Shown: positions 31,746 to 43,298, numbered from the stretch's first letter. The stretch: DNA of 64,000 nucleotides from Lepus europaeus (GCF_033115175.1 NC_084838.1:92609468-92673467); one strand, 5' to 3'. Numbers and translations are program-made. Notes: a model not told the origin generated them from the sequence alone.

Positions 31746-32296
31746 ATCTCTTCTCCTTCTCCCCAAACACAATGACTCATTAACAGTGCTCTGTAATTGC
31801 TCCTTGAATTGAAAACGTTGGCTTCAAGACAGGATAGCTGTAGAATGAGAACAGTATCTCAAATTCAAGTGCGCTGTAACATCAGCTAATCCGCCAGCAT
31901 TTGAAGAGCCAGACTGAGAACAGTGGCTGTTGGTCTGACATATCCTGAAACAGCAGAAGGAAATGTTCTCAGTTGGGGGACACACGGAGGATTCAGTTGA
32001 AACAAGTCCAGGCTTCTCTGAGTAATTAAGTTTTCAGCCTTTCAGACAACAAGAGCACTGTATCTGCCGTGACTCCATAATCGCGCTGTAGCGTCCGTAA
32101 AGCTACTGCTAGTCACCACGGACAAACCTTCAGTTAGTTTACAGCTTCAGGAAAGCTCTCACACATCAGCTTTCCTTCCGTAGCAATATTTTTTAGAAAT
32201 TAGGTAATATAGAATTGTTTCACGCCGGAAGTTCGGTCCTAGTAAGAAAGCCCAAAATTGAGTTTAGTCCAAATTACTCTAGAAAATCCTTAAAGA
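31746..32296. other. unique-looking sequence, no gene called
   Basis: Nothing recognised. Confidence 0.4.
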
Positions 32297-32592
32297 GGGT
32301 TGGGTGTTTGGCACAGCCGCTGAGACCCCACTTGGAACACCTACATGCCCTATCAGATGGCAGTTCTGGCTCCTTTTCCATTCTGGCTTCCTGCTAATGC
32401 ACATCCCCGAGAGGCACTTGGGTCCCTGCTGCCCACATGGGAGCCCCGGATTGAATTCCAGGCTCCCAGCCCTGGCTGTTGCAGGCATTTGGGGAGTGAA
32501 CCAGCAGATGGGAGATCTTGGTCTGTCTCTCTGTCCATATGTTTCTCTTTCCTCCTGTCTCTCTGCCTTTCAAATAAAAGCAAATTTTTTAA
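32297..32592 (+). mobile_element. CSINE, old copy
   Basis: GAGGGTTGGGTGTTTGGCAC head, GGGGAGTGAACCAGCAGATG, tail TTTCAAATAAAAGCAAATTT. Confidence 0.86.
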
Positions 32593-32605
32593 AATGTTAA
32601 ATTAG

Positions 32606-32932
32606 GGGCCAGTGCTGTGGCGTAGCAGGCAAAGCTGCCACCTGCAGTGCCGGCATCCCATATGGGCATCAGTTCAAGTCCCAGCTGCTCCACTTCCGAT
32701 CCAGCTCCCTGCTATGGCCTGGGAAAGCAGTAGAAGATGGCCCAAGTCCTTGGGCCCCTGCCACCCATGTGGGAGACCTGGAAGAAGATCCTGGCTCCTG
32801 GCTTTGGATCAGCTCAGCTCCAGCTGATGCGGCCAACTGGGGAGTGAACCAGCAGATGAAAGACCTCTCTCTCTGTCTGTACCTCTCTCTGTAAGTCTGT
32901 CTTTCAAATAAATAAATAAATCTTTTTTTAAA
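32606..32932 (+). mobile_element. CSINE, full length
   Basis: GGGGCCAGTGCTGTGGCGTA head. GTTAAATTA flanks it on both sides. Tail TCAAATAAATAAATAAATCT. Confidence 0.96.
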
Positions 32933-33119
32933 AAGTTAAATTAAAAAATTTGACACCAATAAAGTATACAGAAGGATATATTTTATTATGTTCTCTTGTT
33001 TTTTTTTTTTTTTCAAAGAATATGCCATTGAGTTCACAGAATTCAAATGTATGCAGTAAGCTAGACATCTCCTAGAGAATACTGGGAAAAACTAAAATGT
33101 TAAAAATGTATTTCATTAG

Positions 33120-33389
33120 GGGCGGTGGGCATTGTGGCACCGTGGTGAAGCCGCTGCTTGGAGCACCAGACATTCCACATGTGAGAGCCTGGTTAGAGTC
33201 TCACTTCCACTTCAGATCCAGCTTCCTGCCAATGCATGCTGGAAGGCCGCAGATGATGGGATGACAGCTCCAGGACTTGGGCCCCTGCCACTCATGTGAG
33301 AGACCTGGAAGGAGCTCCAGGCTCCAGCTCCAGCCTGGCCCAGCCCTGGCTGTTGTGGACACTCGGGGAATAAACCAGCAGATGGAAAA

Positions 33390-33425
<36 letters not shown>

Positions 33426-33488
33426 TATGTCTCTCTCTCTCCCTCATCACTCTGCCTTTCAAATAAATAAATAATAATAAACTTTAAA
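33120..33488 (+). mobile_element. CSINE, older subfamily
   Basis: GGGCGGTGGGCATTGTGGCA head, GGAAGGAGCTCCAGGCTCCA duplicated internally, (CT)n at 33391-33420, tail TCAAATAAATAAATAATAAT. Confidence 0.92.
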
Positions 33489-33831
33489 AGGTGCATTTTT
33501 TAAACACTGACTTATTCTGATTTAACTCCATTAGCAGATCACTGTTAATCATTTGGCAAGGACTTCTAGCATATAGAGAAAGAGAAAAAGCTCTCATGGG
33601 TTAGAAAAAAACAGTCCTCTCCTTCCCACATTAAGACCATTGGCACAGAGGCGTGAATTAGGAGACTTCAAAGGATCTCAGTTAGCAACAATGTTTGCAA
33701 AAATATACACACTCACAAAGGAGGGATACAGAAGTGAGCTATGAGAATGATCGTCAGAAATCTGGAAAATGTTTTGTTGACTATAAAATCTTGACATAAT
33801 GATCACACTCCTTATAAGAAGATGAAATGCT
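33489..33831. other. AT-rich sequence, no gene called
   Basis: Nothing recognised. Confidence 0.4.
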
Positions 33832-34170
33832 GAGGCCGGCATTGTTGTATAGCAAGTAAGGCCACCACCTCCGATGCTGGCATTCCATATGGGTGCAGGT
33901 TCAAGTCCCGGCTGCTTCACTTCTGATCCACCTCTCTGCCAACGTACTTGGGAGAGCAGTGGAGGATGGCCCAAGTGCCTGGGCCCTTCCCTGACATGGG
34001 AGACCAAGAAGAAGCTCCTGGCTCCTGGTTTTGGCCTGGCCCAGCCCTGGCCATTACAGCCATTTGGGGAGTGGGCCAGTGGATGGAAGATCTGTCTCTC
34101 CCTCTCCCTTCCTCTCTCTCTCTCTCTCCATAACTCTGCTTCTCAAATACATAAAGTAAATATTTTTTAA
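33832..34170 (+). mobile_element. CSINE, full length
   Basis: GAGGCCGGCATTGTTGTATA head. ATGAAATGC flanks both sides. Tail TCAAATACATAAAGTAAATA. Confidence 0.94.
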
Positions 34171-34437
34171 AAAATGAAATGCATGTTTAATATTCACAGT
34201 AAGTCCAGGACAAAATTTCATTCTGCCTGCAAGGTTCCTTGCTGTCCACCAGTGAGCATCTGGTAGTTGCTCATTCTACAACGGTCCCTGAACAGCTGCC
34301 CCAGCAGACCCCAATCCAGAAGTTGGAGGGAGCTGTCTGGTGTTGAGCGGTGAGGAGAATCAGTTTGAATCCTCTTCAAACTTCCTGTGAGAATGGGATA
34401 GATGCTTGCAGCAAAGTAGGTTCTCCAAGAACCTGAG

Positions 34438-34760
34438 ACCTTTTTATTTATTTATTTATTTCAAGATTTGTTTACTTTTTTGAAAGTCAGCATTACAGAG
34501 ACAGGTGGAGAAACATGGAGAGAGAGATCTTCCATCCACCGGTTCACTCCTCAGATGGTTGCAACGGCCAAGGTTGGACCAGAGCAAAGCCAGAAGCCAG
34601 GCTCCCGGTCTCCTATATGGGTGGCAAGGCCCCAAACACTTGGACCATCTTCAGCAGGGAGCGGGATCAGAAGTGGAGCAGCCAGGACTCGAACTGGAGC
34701 CCATATGGGATGCCGGCTCTGCAGGTGGAGGCTTTATCCACCATGCCACAGCGTAGCCCT
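34438..34760 (-). mobile_element. CSINE, full length
   Basis: Flanked by AGAACCTGAGACCTT (left) and AGAACCTGAGATCTT (right). Head end CCACCATGCCACAGCGTAGC. Confidence 0.95.
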
Positions 34761-34831
34761 GAGAACCTGAGATCTTTGAGAGAGGAATGCTGTTCTCTGC
34801 AGCAGCTGTCTTGTGTCCCTGTCCCAGTCTT

Positions 34832-34832
<1 letters not shown>

Positions 34833-34862
<30 letters not shown>

Positions 34863-35067
34863 GACAGGCAGAGTGGATAGTGAGAGAGCGAGACAGAGAG
34901 AAAGGTCTTCATTTTTGCTGTTGGTTCACCCTCCAATGGCCGCTGTGGCCAGCGCATCGTGCTGATCCGAAGCCAGGAGCCAGGTGCTTCTCCTGGTCTC
35001 CCATGGGGTGCAGGGCCCAAGCACTTGGGCCATCCTCCACTGCCTTCCCGGGCCACAGCAGAGAGCT
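34833..35067 (-). mobile_element. young CSINE, 5' truncated
   Basis: Long T-run (34834-34862), then the young-subfamily body (GACAGGCAGAGTGGATAGTG) that stops at GGCCACAGCAGAGAGCT, without the tRNA-like head. CCTGTCCCAGTCT flanks both ends, so truncation occurred at insertion. Confidence 0.94.
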
Positions 35068-35514
35068 CCTGTCCCAGTCTCTCTAAAACTTCCCTGATTA
35101 CACTCAAGACCCATGCTGTGTCTAATTTTGGTCTTATTTTTCTGCCCATAGATCTTTAAATAGCTGTTTATTTCAGAGTAGTACTTTAGACCTTGAACCT
35201 GAAACATCTACATGTTATTTTTAAAACTGATTTCTGCATTTCTGTCCTCATAATTAAAGTAGACATTGTTTAATGTTCGCTCTTGAGTAAATATTTTATT
35301 ATAATTATAAACTTGTGTATTTCTGCAATAATTATGAATCACCTAGAAATTTGAATATTTTCAAATTTAATCATTTCTAAGACAAAATTTGAAACCTATC
35401 CCTGTTTATTGCACTAGTGTTATTTATGCTTGTATCTTATTTTGTTTGTTTTTCAGGTAATATATTTTTAACTTACATTAGAGTCAAGGGCTTTATGTCT
35501 CTCCTAAAGAGTTC
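35068..35514. other. AT-rich sequence, no gene called
   Basis: Nothing recognised. Confidence 0.4.
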
Positions 35515-35910
35515 AACAAATAAAAAGCCAAAAGGCCATAGACCAGCAGGAAAATAGGCAAAGGCTACAAACAACCATCAAATGAAAGGAAGTTCGGCTT
35601 CACTTACATAAAATAACGTTTAAAATAGAAAGTCATTAAAATCATAAAATTATGTTTCCTGTCAATTTGTTTGGCAAATGTTTAAAACAAAGTTTGATAA
35701 AACACTGTATTTGCAGAAAACTGGCTAAAGGTTGTTAGAATAGAAGAAGACGAGGAGGTAGGCCCTACACTGTGCCTTACAATAATGAATGAATGTTCTT
35801 TTTCTTTCTTAAAAAAAGTACATTCTAGAATATTCTGTGGCAATATTTGGAACTCACCTTTATAAAAATTGAAAGTATGCAAAGCAAAAAGATAAGTTTT
35901 ACCATCCTCA
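35515..35910 (+). mobile_element. ancient L1 ORF2 3' fragment
   Basis: GGAAAATAGGCAAAGGCTAC, AACCATCAAATGAAAGGAAG, TTTGTTTGGCAAATGTTTAA, AAAGTTTGATAAAACACTGT and GGCAATATTTGG follow the order of old L1 ORF2 ends. No frame left. Confidence 0.6.
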
Positions 35911-36559
35911 GAAGCAAACATTTTGTTTTATTTGGAAACTGAAGTCTTATTTTACAGGAGAGATTCAAGCCAATGTCTCAGTTTACTCAAGGCTTCATAT
36001 GCATCCAATGTTGATCACACCTCAATGTGCAGAAGAAAAATTCTGGAATGACACTTTTAGCATTATCTCGGCATAACCATTTCTCAAGTACTAGGGTAGG
36101 CTCAACTAATGTAACCAAGAAATCCCAACATGGATATGCAACGGCTTAGCTGCAGCAGAGCTTGCTCACCTAGCAGGCCTGCTCCGCGGGATGCAGGTGT
36201 CTCTTCTGAAGGCAACTCTGGGGCCCAGGCTCTTCCATCTTGTAGCTAGGTTCTAGGGCCTTGCTGTCTGCACACGGGTGGCCCAAGTGGAAAAGGGTAT
36301 GCACCTGTTTCTGTAAAGCCACTTCTGAGCCACCAGTCCAGTTCTAGGAGTTTCTGCTATGTCAGCTTCAATAACTTCCATGCTTCCAGCTATTTGTGAG
36401 GCCTATTCTCTGGGAGAAACTTGCTCAGCTTGGAATTTCGCTTAGCCTCTTTCTCTGTAAGATGTCAGTCTGGAAGAGTGAGTTTGCTTCCAGTGTTGGT
36501 GAACTGGGATATAGGAAGTTTACATCAAAGAGCTTGTGGGACATGCATATTATAAAAAA
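35911..36559. other. unique-looking sequence, no gene called
   Basis: The part around 36110-36240 has a vague likeness to old mammalian LTR or MER repeats, not enough to name. Confidence 0.35.
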
Positions 36560-36574
36560 CTGTGCTTGGATTTC

Positions 36575-36640
36575 TTTTTTTTTATTTTTTAGATTTATTT
36601 ATTTTACTTGAAAGTCAGAGTTACACAGAGAGAGAAGGAG

Positions 36641-36685
<45 letters not shown>

Positions 36686-36942
36686 CTTCCATCCGATGGT
36701 TCACTCCCCAATTGGCCACAACAGCCGGAGCTGCACCGATCCGAAGCCAGGAGCCAGGAGCTTCTTCCGGGTCTACCACATGGGTGCAGGGGCCCAAGGA
36801 CTTGGGCTATCCTCCACTGCTTTCCCAGGCTGTAACAGAGAGCTGGACAGGAAGTGGAGCAGCCAGGTCTCCAACTGGCGCCCACATGGAATGCCGGCGC
36901 GTCAGGCCAGGGTGTTAACCCGCTGCACCACAGCACCGGCCC
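36575..36942 (-). mobile_element. CSINE with (GA)n, full length
   Basis: Perfect 15-bp duplication CTGTGCTTGGATTTC at 36560-36574 and 36943-36957. (GA)n at 36646-36682. Confidence 0.97.
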
Positions 36943-36964
36943 CTGTGCTTGGATTTCAAATTTG

Positions 36965-37090
36965 AAAACATTTTTATTAGTTGAAAGGCAGAGAGACAGA
37001 GACACACAGAGGTCTTCCATCCACTGGCTCACTCCCAGAATGCCTCAGCAGCAGGGGCAACAATGATGGCTCAGGTTAGTTGGGTCCCTG
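36965..37090 (-). mobile_element. CSINE 3' fragment
   Basis: AACATTTTTATTAGTTGAAA, GGTCTTCCATCCACTGGCTC, then decays beyond GCAGCAGGGGCAACAATGAT. Confidence 0.8.
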
Positions 37091-37382
37091 CTACGGAACC
37101 CCTGTGGAACAGTTGCTGGCTTAGGCTCTACTGTTTGAACCACAGGTGAAATGGCACAGAGACGCAAAGCCTAGTCTTTCCTAGGCTCCAGCCAAACATC
37201 CTGATAAGCTTGTTCAGGATTAACCTACTGCTTTCCCTCAGGGGAAAAAAAAAAACAAACAAACAAGTGAACCTTGTAAAAATACAAAAATTAGCCACAT
37301 GGAGCTCTGGGGGAAGCCTAGAGTGTTAGTAAAGTGGCTTTGCCATTGGGTTTTGAAATCTTTGCTGTAAGAGCTGGCTCTT

Positions 37383-37612
37383 GGGGCTGGTCTTATAGTA
37401 TAGCTGGTTCAGCCGCCACCTGCAACACCAGCATCCCTTGTGGTCGCCAGTTCCAACGAGTCGGCTGCTCTACTTCTGATCCAGCTCCCTGTTCATGTGC
37501 CTGGGAAAGTAGTGGAGGATGGCCCACACACCTGGATAACCCAGATGGAGTTCCAGGCTCCTGGATTCAGCCTGGCCATTGCAATCATGTGGGGGAATGG
37601 ACCAGCGGATGG

Positions 37613-37654
<42 letters not shown>

Positions 37655-37687
37655 ACTCTACCTTTCAAATAAAGGAATACATCTTTT
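37383..37687 (+). mobile_element. CSINE, old copy, tail hit by a young SINE
   Basis: GGGGCTGGTCTTATAGTATA head, (CT)n at 37616-37648, tail TTTCAAATAAAGGAATACAT. The tail continues at 38037 beyond the nested copy. Confidence 0.92.
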
Positions 37688-38020
37688 TTTTTTTTGACAG
37701 GCAGAGTGGACAGTGAGAGAGAGACAGAGAGAAAGGTCTTCCTTTTGCCATTGGTTCACCCTCCAATGGCCGCCGCGGTAGCGCGCTGCGGCCGGCGCAC
37801 CGCGCTGATCCGATGGCAGGAGCCAGGTGCTTATCCTGGTCTCCCATGGGGTGCAGAGCCCAAGAACTTGGGCCATCCTCCACTGCAGCCCCTGGCCACA
37901 GCAGAGAGCTGGCCTGGAAGAGGGGCAACCGGGACAGGATCGGTGCCCTGACCGGGACTAGAACCTGGTGTGCCGGCGCCGCAAGGCGGAGGATTAGCCT
38001 AGTGAGCTGCAGCGCCGGCT
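37688..38020 (-). mobile_element. young CSINE, full length, nested
   Basis: Perfect 16-bp duplication AAGGAATACATCTTTT at 37672-37687 and 38021-38036. Reversed B box GGACTAGAACC near 37960; head end GAGCTGCAGCGCCGGCT. Confidence 0.97.
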
Positions 38021-38062
38021 AAGGAATACATCTTTTAAAAAATACATTAAAATAGTTGGCCC

Positions 38063-38290
38063 TCGGGGTCAGTGTTGTATCATAAAGGTTAAGCTGTTGT
38101 ATTGGAATGGCTGGATTTGAGCCTTGTCTCTGCTTCTGATTCCAGTATCCTGATAATGTACCTCTGGGAAGGAGCTTGTGATGGGTCAGCTAGTTGGGTT
38201 CCTACCACCCCTGTGGGAGGCCTGGATGGAATTTCCAACTTCTGCCTTCTGCCTGGCCCAAACCCAGCTGTTGCAGGCACTTGGTGAATG
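38063..38290 (+). mobile_element. CSINE, old copy
   Basis: CTCGGGGTCAGTGTTGTATC head, GGGAGGCCTGGATGGAATTT, TTGCAGGCACTTGGTGAATG, cut by the next copy. Confidence 0.84.
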
Positions 38291-38588
38291 ATTTATTTCA
38301 TTTGAAAGGCAGAGGGACAGAAAGAGAGGGAGAGAGATTTTCCATCCACGGGTTCACTCCTCAGAGGGCCCTAACAACCAGGGCTGGGCCTAACTGAAGC
38401 CAGGAGCCAGGAGCTTCTTCTGGGTCTCCCACATGTGTAACAGGGGCCCAAATACTCGAGCCATCTTCCAACATTTTTCCCAGGCCATTAGCAGGGAGCA
38501 GAATTGGAAACCAAGCAGCCGGGACACAAATTGGCACCCATGTGGGATGCTAGTGTCACAGGCTGCAGTTTTACCACAATGCCAACCC
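38291..38588 (-). mobile_element. CSINE, full length
   Basis: ATTTATTTCATTTGAAAGGC tail to TTTTACCACAATGCCAACCC. An AAATAAATC...AAATAAATATTT stretch after it could be the tail of the preceding plus copy. Confidence 0.93.
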
Positions 38589-38635
38589 CCAAATAAATCA
38601 GCTTTTAGATAAATAAATATTTAAAAAGAAAAAGT

Positions 38636-38966
38636 GGCCAGCATTGTGGCATAATGGGTTGCACTGCTGCCTGCAATTCAGGCATCCCATATGGCACCAG
38701 CTCAAGTCTCGGCTACTCCATTTCCTATCCAGCTCCCTGCTAATGTGCCTGGGAAAGCAGTGGAAGATGGCCCAAGTGCTTGGGCCCCTGCAACTGCATG
38801 GGAGACCCGGAAGAAGCTCCTGGCTCCTGGCTTTGGATCAGCACAGCTCCGATCATTGTGTCCAACTGGGGAGTGAACCAGTGGATCAAAGATCTCTCTC
38901 TCTCCTCTCTCTTTCTCTCTCTCTCTCTGTGCCTTTCAAATAAGTAAATAAATCTTTTTTAAAAAT
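38636..38966 (+). mobile_element. CSINE, full length
   Basis: GGCCAGCATTGTGGCATAAT head, tail TTTCAAATAAGTAAATAAAT. Confidence 0.95.
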
Positions 38967-39468
38967 ACCCTGAGTCAGAACTCAGGACAAGAACAGGGCT
39001 CCAGCTCTGATATGCAACTGGTAGGTGCTGGTTTGGCACCGTTGTTGATTATTCAGACATCTGCTGTACCATAGTTACAGTCCTGCTGAGACTCCCACCA
39101 AAGATCACTCTCTCAGACTGAGGAATAAGGGCTCCTGACCTCAGCTGAGAGCCTCCTTTGAGTCATATTTTGATAGAATGCTTCTGCCTTGGGAATAAAT
39201 GTCTCTCTCCACAGCCCCATGGGTAACAGTCTACTCTTCCAGGATTGCCATGCCTGCACAACTGATGATAAAGGAAGTATGTGTGCTTTGTACATGAAAG
39301 GATGGCCCAACCTCCACAGAGAATTAGCAGATAAAGTTGGAACATCTCCAATTCAGTGGAACTCTCGTTTTGATTGGTATATAATTTGAGAATCTATTTC
39401 TCAGTAATTTTAGTATAAGTTCGATGATTTAGCAAGACGTTCATTGGGAATCTATGTGCACTTTATTC
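38967..39468. other. unique-looking sequence, no gene called
   Basis: Plus frame 39189-39389 and minus frames here are short and match nothing I know. Confidence 0.4.
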
Positions 39469-39482
39469 AATAGTAAGTTTTA

Positions 39483-39800
39483 GGGGCTGGTGCCATGGTA
39501 TAGCAGATAAAACCTCCATCTGCAGTGCCAGCATCCCATATGAGCACTGGTTCGAGACCTGGCTGCTCCACTTCCAATCCACCTCTCTGCTGTGCCTGGA
39601 AAAGCAGTGGAACATGGCCCAAGTGCTTGGGCCCCTGCAACTGCATGGGAGACCTGGAAGAAGCTCCTGGCTTTGGATCAGTTCAGGTTCAGCCATTGCG
39701 ACCATTTGGGGAGTGAACCAGCAGATGGAAGACCTCCCTCTCTGTCTCTCCCTCTCACTGTAACTCTACCTCCCAAATAAATCAAATAAATCTTTAAAGA
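39483..39800 (+). mobile_element. CSINE, full length
   Basis: Perfect 14-bp duplication AATAGTAAGTTTTA at 39469-39482 and 39801-39814. Confidence 0.97.
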
Positions 39801-39814
39801 AATAGTAAGTTTTA

Positions 39815-40444
39815 TATTTAGATTTTTTTTGGTTTTTTTAGAGAATAAACTGTATAATATAAGGCAATAGCTCCAAAATACCAGTCCACACACTCTCCAT
39901 CCATTTATATGAAAAGAGGAAAATAGAAAGTAAACTTTATATAATATTAATTAATCCAATTTAAATCAAACTAAAATCCAATTAATCTAATTTAAAGGAC
40001 AACATCTTTAATGATTTCTTGGCATTTAAACTCATGAAATTATTATAGTTGACATCAATTTTTATTATTTTTGATGTACTTGGCAAATAAGAGTTTCCTG
40101 CTTTATATCCATTCTGATAATTAAAGTTGAAATACAATTTCCATGGCCTAAAAAATATTAAGAAATCTGAGTTTCCTTTACCATCCTAAGGCATGCATTA
40201 TTGCCATTTTATTATTCATGAAATGGTAAAAATAACACACACACACATGCACACATATAAAATCTATTGTTCTGGCTATGAAAATACCGGTTCCAAGTTC
40301 TAGAGTTTATCAGAAATATTGATATCAAAGCAGAAATAAAGATGCTAAGGTTACCTATGGGAAAAATTCAGAACTCGTCTTTTGCTGACCAATTCTCTCA
40401 CTGACAATGATCAGAAAGGGTAGGATAGAATATAGAAAACTTCA
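39815..40444. other. AT-rich sequence with a short (AC)n
   Basis: (AC)n at about 40234-40252, otherwise unrecognised. Confidence 0.5.
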
Positions 40445-40770
40445 GTTGGCGCTGTGGCTCACTTGGCTAATCCTCTGCCTGCAGCACCGGCACTCTTGGG
40501 TTCTACTCTTGGTTGGGGCACCAGATTCTGTCCCGGTTGCTCCTTTTCCAGTCCAGCTCTCTACTGTGGCCTGGGAGGGCAGTGGAGGATGGCCTAAGTG
40601 CTTGGGCCCTGAACCCGCTTGGGAGACCCAGAAGAAGCACCTGGCTTCGGATCGGCGCAGCGCCAGCTGTCTTGGCCATTAGAGGAGTGAGCCAACAGAA
40701 GGAAAACCTGTCTCTCTCTCTCACTGTCTAACTCTATCTGTAAAAAAAAATATATATATATATATAAAAC
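40445..40770 (+). mobile_element. young-type CSINE with (TA)n in its tail
   Basis: TTGGCGCTGTGGCTCACTTG head, AAAACTTC on both sides. The A-tail has turned into (TA)n at 40750-40765. Confidence 0.94.
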
Positions 40771-40777
40771 TTCTCAG

Positions 40778-40810
40778 GGCCAGCATTGTGGTATAGTAGG
40801 CTAGACCTCC
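40778..40810 (+). mobile_element. CSINE head stub
   Basis: Only the first 33 bases (GGGCCAGCATTGTGGTATAG, then TAGGCTAGACCTCC) before the mariner-type MITE begins; the SINE does not resume after it. Confidence 0.75.
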
Positions 40811-40923
40811 TACTTCAAAAAGCTTAATGAAAAAATGCATATTATGTAAAACTATAGGTTTCAAAAAAGTTTGCACCAAAATAAATTGTCATTTAATTCC
40901 ATTTCCTATGAATTTTTGAAGTA
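40811..40923. mobile_element. mariner-type MITE
   Basis: 113 bp bounded by TA, with inverted ends: TACTTCAAAAAGCTTAATGA at the left and ATAGGAATTTTTGAAGTA-type sequence at the right (the reverse complement reads TACTTCAAAAATTCATAGGA). No coding capacity. Same family as 63812-63965. Confidence 0.8.
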
Positions 40924-41162
40924 CCCTTGTATTCCCCAACACAATGGTAACCCAGTCCCTGAATTCTAGGCAGGGATCTGCTGTGTAGGTGGACTGGGAG
41001 AGCACTCCTTCCACAGACACGATGTCTGATAAAGAAGAATCCGTTTCTTTTGGAGCTTATGGTGGAAAGTCTACGGGAGGAGGACACCCAGTTACCCTTC
41101 TAGCTGGAAGTGAACCCAGACTAATTTTAACAACTGGTAAAACATAAATCATAAGGGTCCCT

Positions 41163-41480
41163 ATTTTTAAAAATATTTCATGTATTTATTTGAGAGGTAG
41201 AGTGAGAGAGAGAGAGAGAGAGAGATCTTCCTTCTACTGGTTTACTTGCCAAATAGCCACAATGGCTGAAGCTGGGTCTATCTGAAGCAAGGAGCCAGGA
41301 GCCTCCTTAGGGTCTCCCATGCAGGCACAGGGGCCCAAGGACTTGGGCCATCTTCTACTGCTTTCCCAGGCCATAGCAGAGAGCTGGATCAGAAGAAGAG
41401 CAGCCAGAACACAAACTAGTGCCCATATGGGATACCGGTGCCACAGGTGGAAGCTTAGCCCACTAAGCCAGCGCTGACCC
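41163..41480 (-). mobile_element. CSINE, full length
   Basis: TTTAAAAATATTTCATGTAT tail, (GA)n at 41201-41224, head end CCACTAAGCCAGCGCTGACC. Confidence 0.94.
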
Positions 41481-42307
41481 CAGAGACTCCCTATTTCACT
41501 GGGCACTCAATAATGGATTGGGTGAGGAGAGCTGGGATGAATGAAAAAAAACTGGAAACTGGGCATTGTTTTTACTGCTTTACGCCTTGCCATATCTACC
41601 TTCAGCCAGGAACATATGAGAGCTACTTATACGATAGGACCTTAATTAGTGAGGCATTTTTAAAAAACAGTACATCTTTTTTGACAACTCAATTTATTGT
41701 ACATACTAAAATTTGCAGTATTCGAGAAATTATTAATCACTAAAAATGGCATATTGATTTTGCTGTGGAACGATTTCAGCATTCTTAGACATGGAAATTT
41801 TGTCTTTGTCATGTGGATTGCACTTTCAAAAGATAAGAGGGTTGGACAGAAGAGAATTTCATTTCTAGTGTAAGAGAAGGGTGTAACTGCCATCGACTTT
41901 GAAAACCAAAATTGCCTTCAGTTGAAGCAACTCTCATTCAAGCCACACACTTTCTGTCTAGTCACCCTCCCATTGGCTAGCATACAGATTTCTAAGAGAC
42001 AGACAGGGAGAATGCTGGATTTGCATACAAATGTTGGTACACATTCCAAATTTAGCTGTCTAACATGGGAAAGATGTCTTAGGTGTTGACAAAACGTTAT
42101 TTGAATAATGGAATCTTGGGGTCGGGAAAAGACCATGTGCCTGATGTTTGCAGTGCATTCTAAAAATAACTGTAAGTTGTTCTTTTGCAAATTGATAGTT
42201 AATACAAATATTTCAACAAAACTTTGAGTCTCATTCAACCTCCTACATTAAGCTGACTATCCCTCCGTGGTGTCATGGTTCATGAGTTTGTTCAACAAAT
42301 TTAATAG
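41481..42307. other. AT-rich sequence, no gene called
   Basis: The longest frame is minus 41918-42238 (106 codons), without recognisable domains. Confidence 0.4.
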
Positions 42308-42368
42308 GGGCCAAGTGTGCTGTTCTAAATAAACAAACATATACATGAGAGGGAATGCCATGTCATCT

Positions 42369-42464
42369 TTAGCTGGATTGGAAGTAGAGGAGTGGGGACT
42401 CGAACCAGCGCCCATAAGGGATGCTAGCACTACATTTACCTGCTATGCCACAGCACCAGCCCCA
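42369..42464 (-). mobile_element. tailless CSINE (5' half only) with target duplication
   Basis: 96 bp with only the head side of a CSINE on the minus strand (AGCTGGATTGGAAGTAGAGG to ACAGCACCAGCCCCA). CCATGTCATCT flanks it at 42358-42368 and 42465-42475. There is no A-tail, only TT at the 3' end. Confidence 0.88.
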
Positions 42465-42475
42465 CCATGTCATCT

Positions 42476-42697
42476 GTTATACTGCCTGCTACAGCACCTG
42501 GAAAAGCAGCAGAGGATGGCCCAAGTGCCTGGGCCCCTGTCACCTGGGTGGGAGACTCTGATGAAACTCCTGGCTCCTGTCTTTGGCCTGGCCCAGGGCT
42601 GGCGGTTGCGGTCATGTAGGGAGGGAACCAACAGATGGAAGACCTTTCTCTCTGTCTGTAACTCTGCCTTTTTAAATAAATAAATAAATCTTGAGAG
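42476..42697 (+). mobile_element. CSINE 3' part
   Basis: CTGCCTGCTACAGCACCTGG through GGGAGGGAACCAACAGATGG to AAATAAATAAATAAATCTTG, then a short GA run. A head-like GGGGCCAAGTGTGCTG at 42307 may be its start. Confidence 0.88.
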
Positions 42698-42882
42698 AGA
42701 GAGGGAGAGAGAGATAACTATTTCTGTGACAGTTTTATCTCCATTTGAACGTGTCTCACTTTAAGAGAATTTTTCCAGTATCACTTTTTCCCAATGACTG
42801 AACACATATACTAATTACAAGGAGTCCTACACACTGGCATCTGCAGTCCTAGTTCACTCTTCACAGATAGAAAACATCCAGG

Positions 42883-43215
42883 CTGGCACCGCGGCTCACT
42901 AGGCTAATCCTCCGCCTTGCGGCGCCGGCACACCAGGTTCTAGTCCCGGTTGGGGCTCCAGATTCTGTCTCGGTTGCTCCTCTTCCAGTCCAGCTCTCTG
43001 CTGTGGCCCGGGAGTGCAGTGGAGGATGGCCCAAGTGCTTGGGCCCTGCACCCCATGGGAGACCAGGAGAAGCACCTGGCTCCTGCCTTCAGATCAGTGC
43101 AGTGCACTGGCCACAGCACGGCAGCCATTGGAGAGTGAACCAACGGCAAAGGAAGACCTTTATCTTTGTCTCTCTCTCTCACTGTCCACTCTGCCTGTCA
43201 AAAAATAAAAAAAAA
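42883..43215 (+). mobile_element. young CSINE, full length
   Basis: GGCTGGCACCGCGGCTCACT head with A box, B box GGTTCTAGTCC, tail CTGTCAAAAAATAAAAAAAA. AAAACATCC on both sides. Confidence 0.97.
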
Positions 43216-43298
43216 AAATTAAAAAAACATCCTATATAGTGCTCATGTAACGGTCTTAGTCGGTTTTGTGTTGTTAGGATAAAATAACCCAAGGCTGG

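Noticed and set aside
34667..35149. 160-codon minus frame
   Set aside because: Composed of two SINEs with a lysine run from the A-tail; not a gene.
41030..41150. Frame starting ATGTCTGATAAAGAAGAATC as a gene or pseudogene
   Set aside because: About 40 codons, no protein match that I can name.
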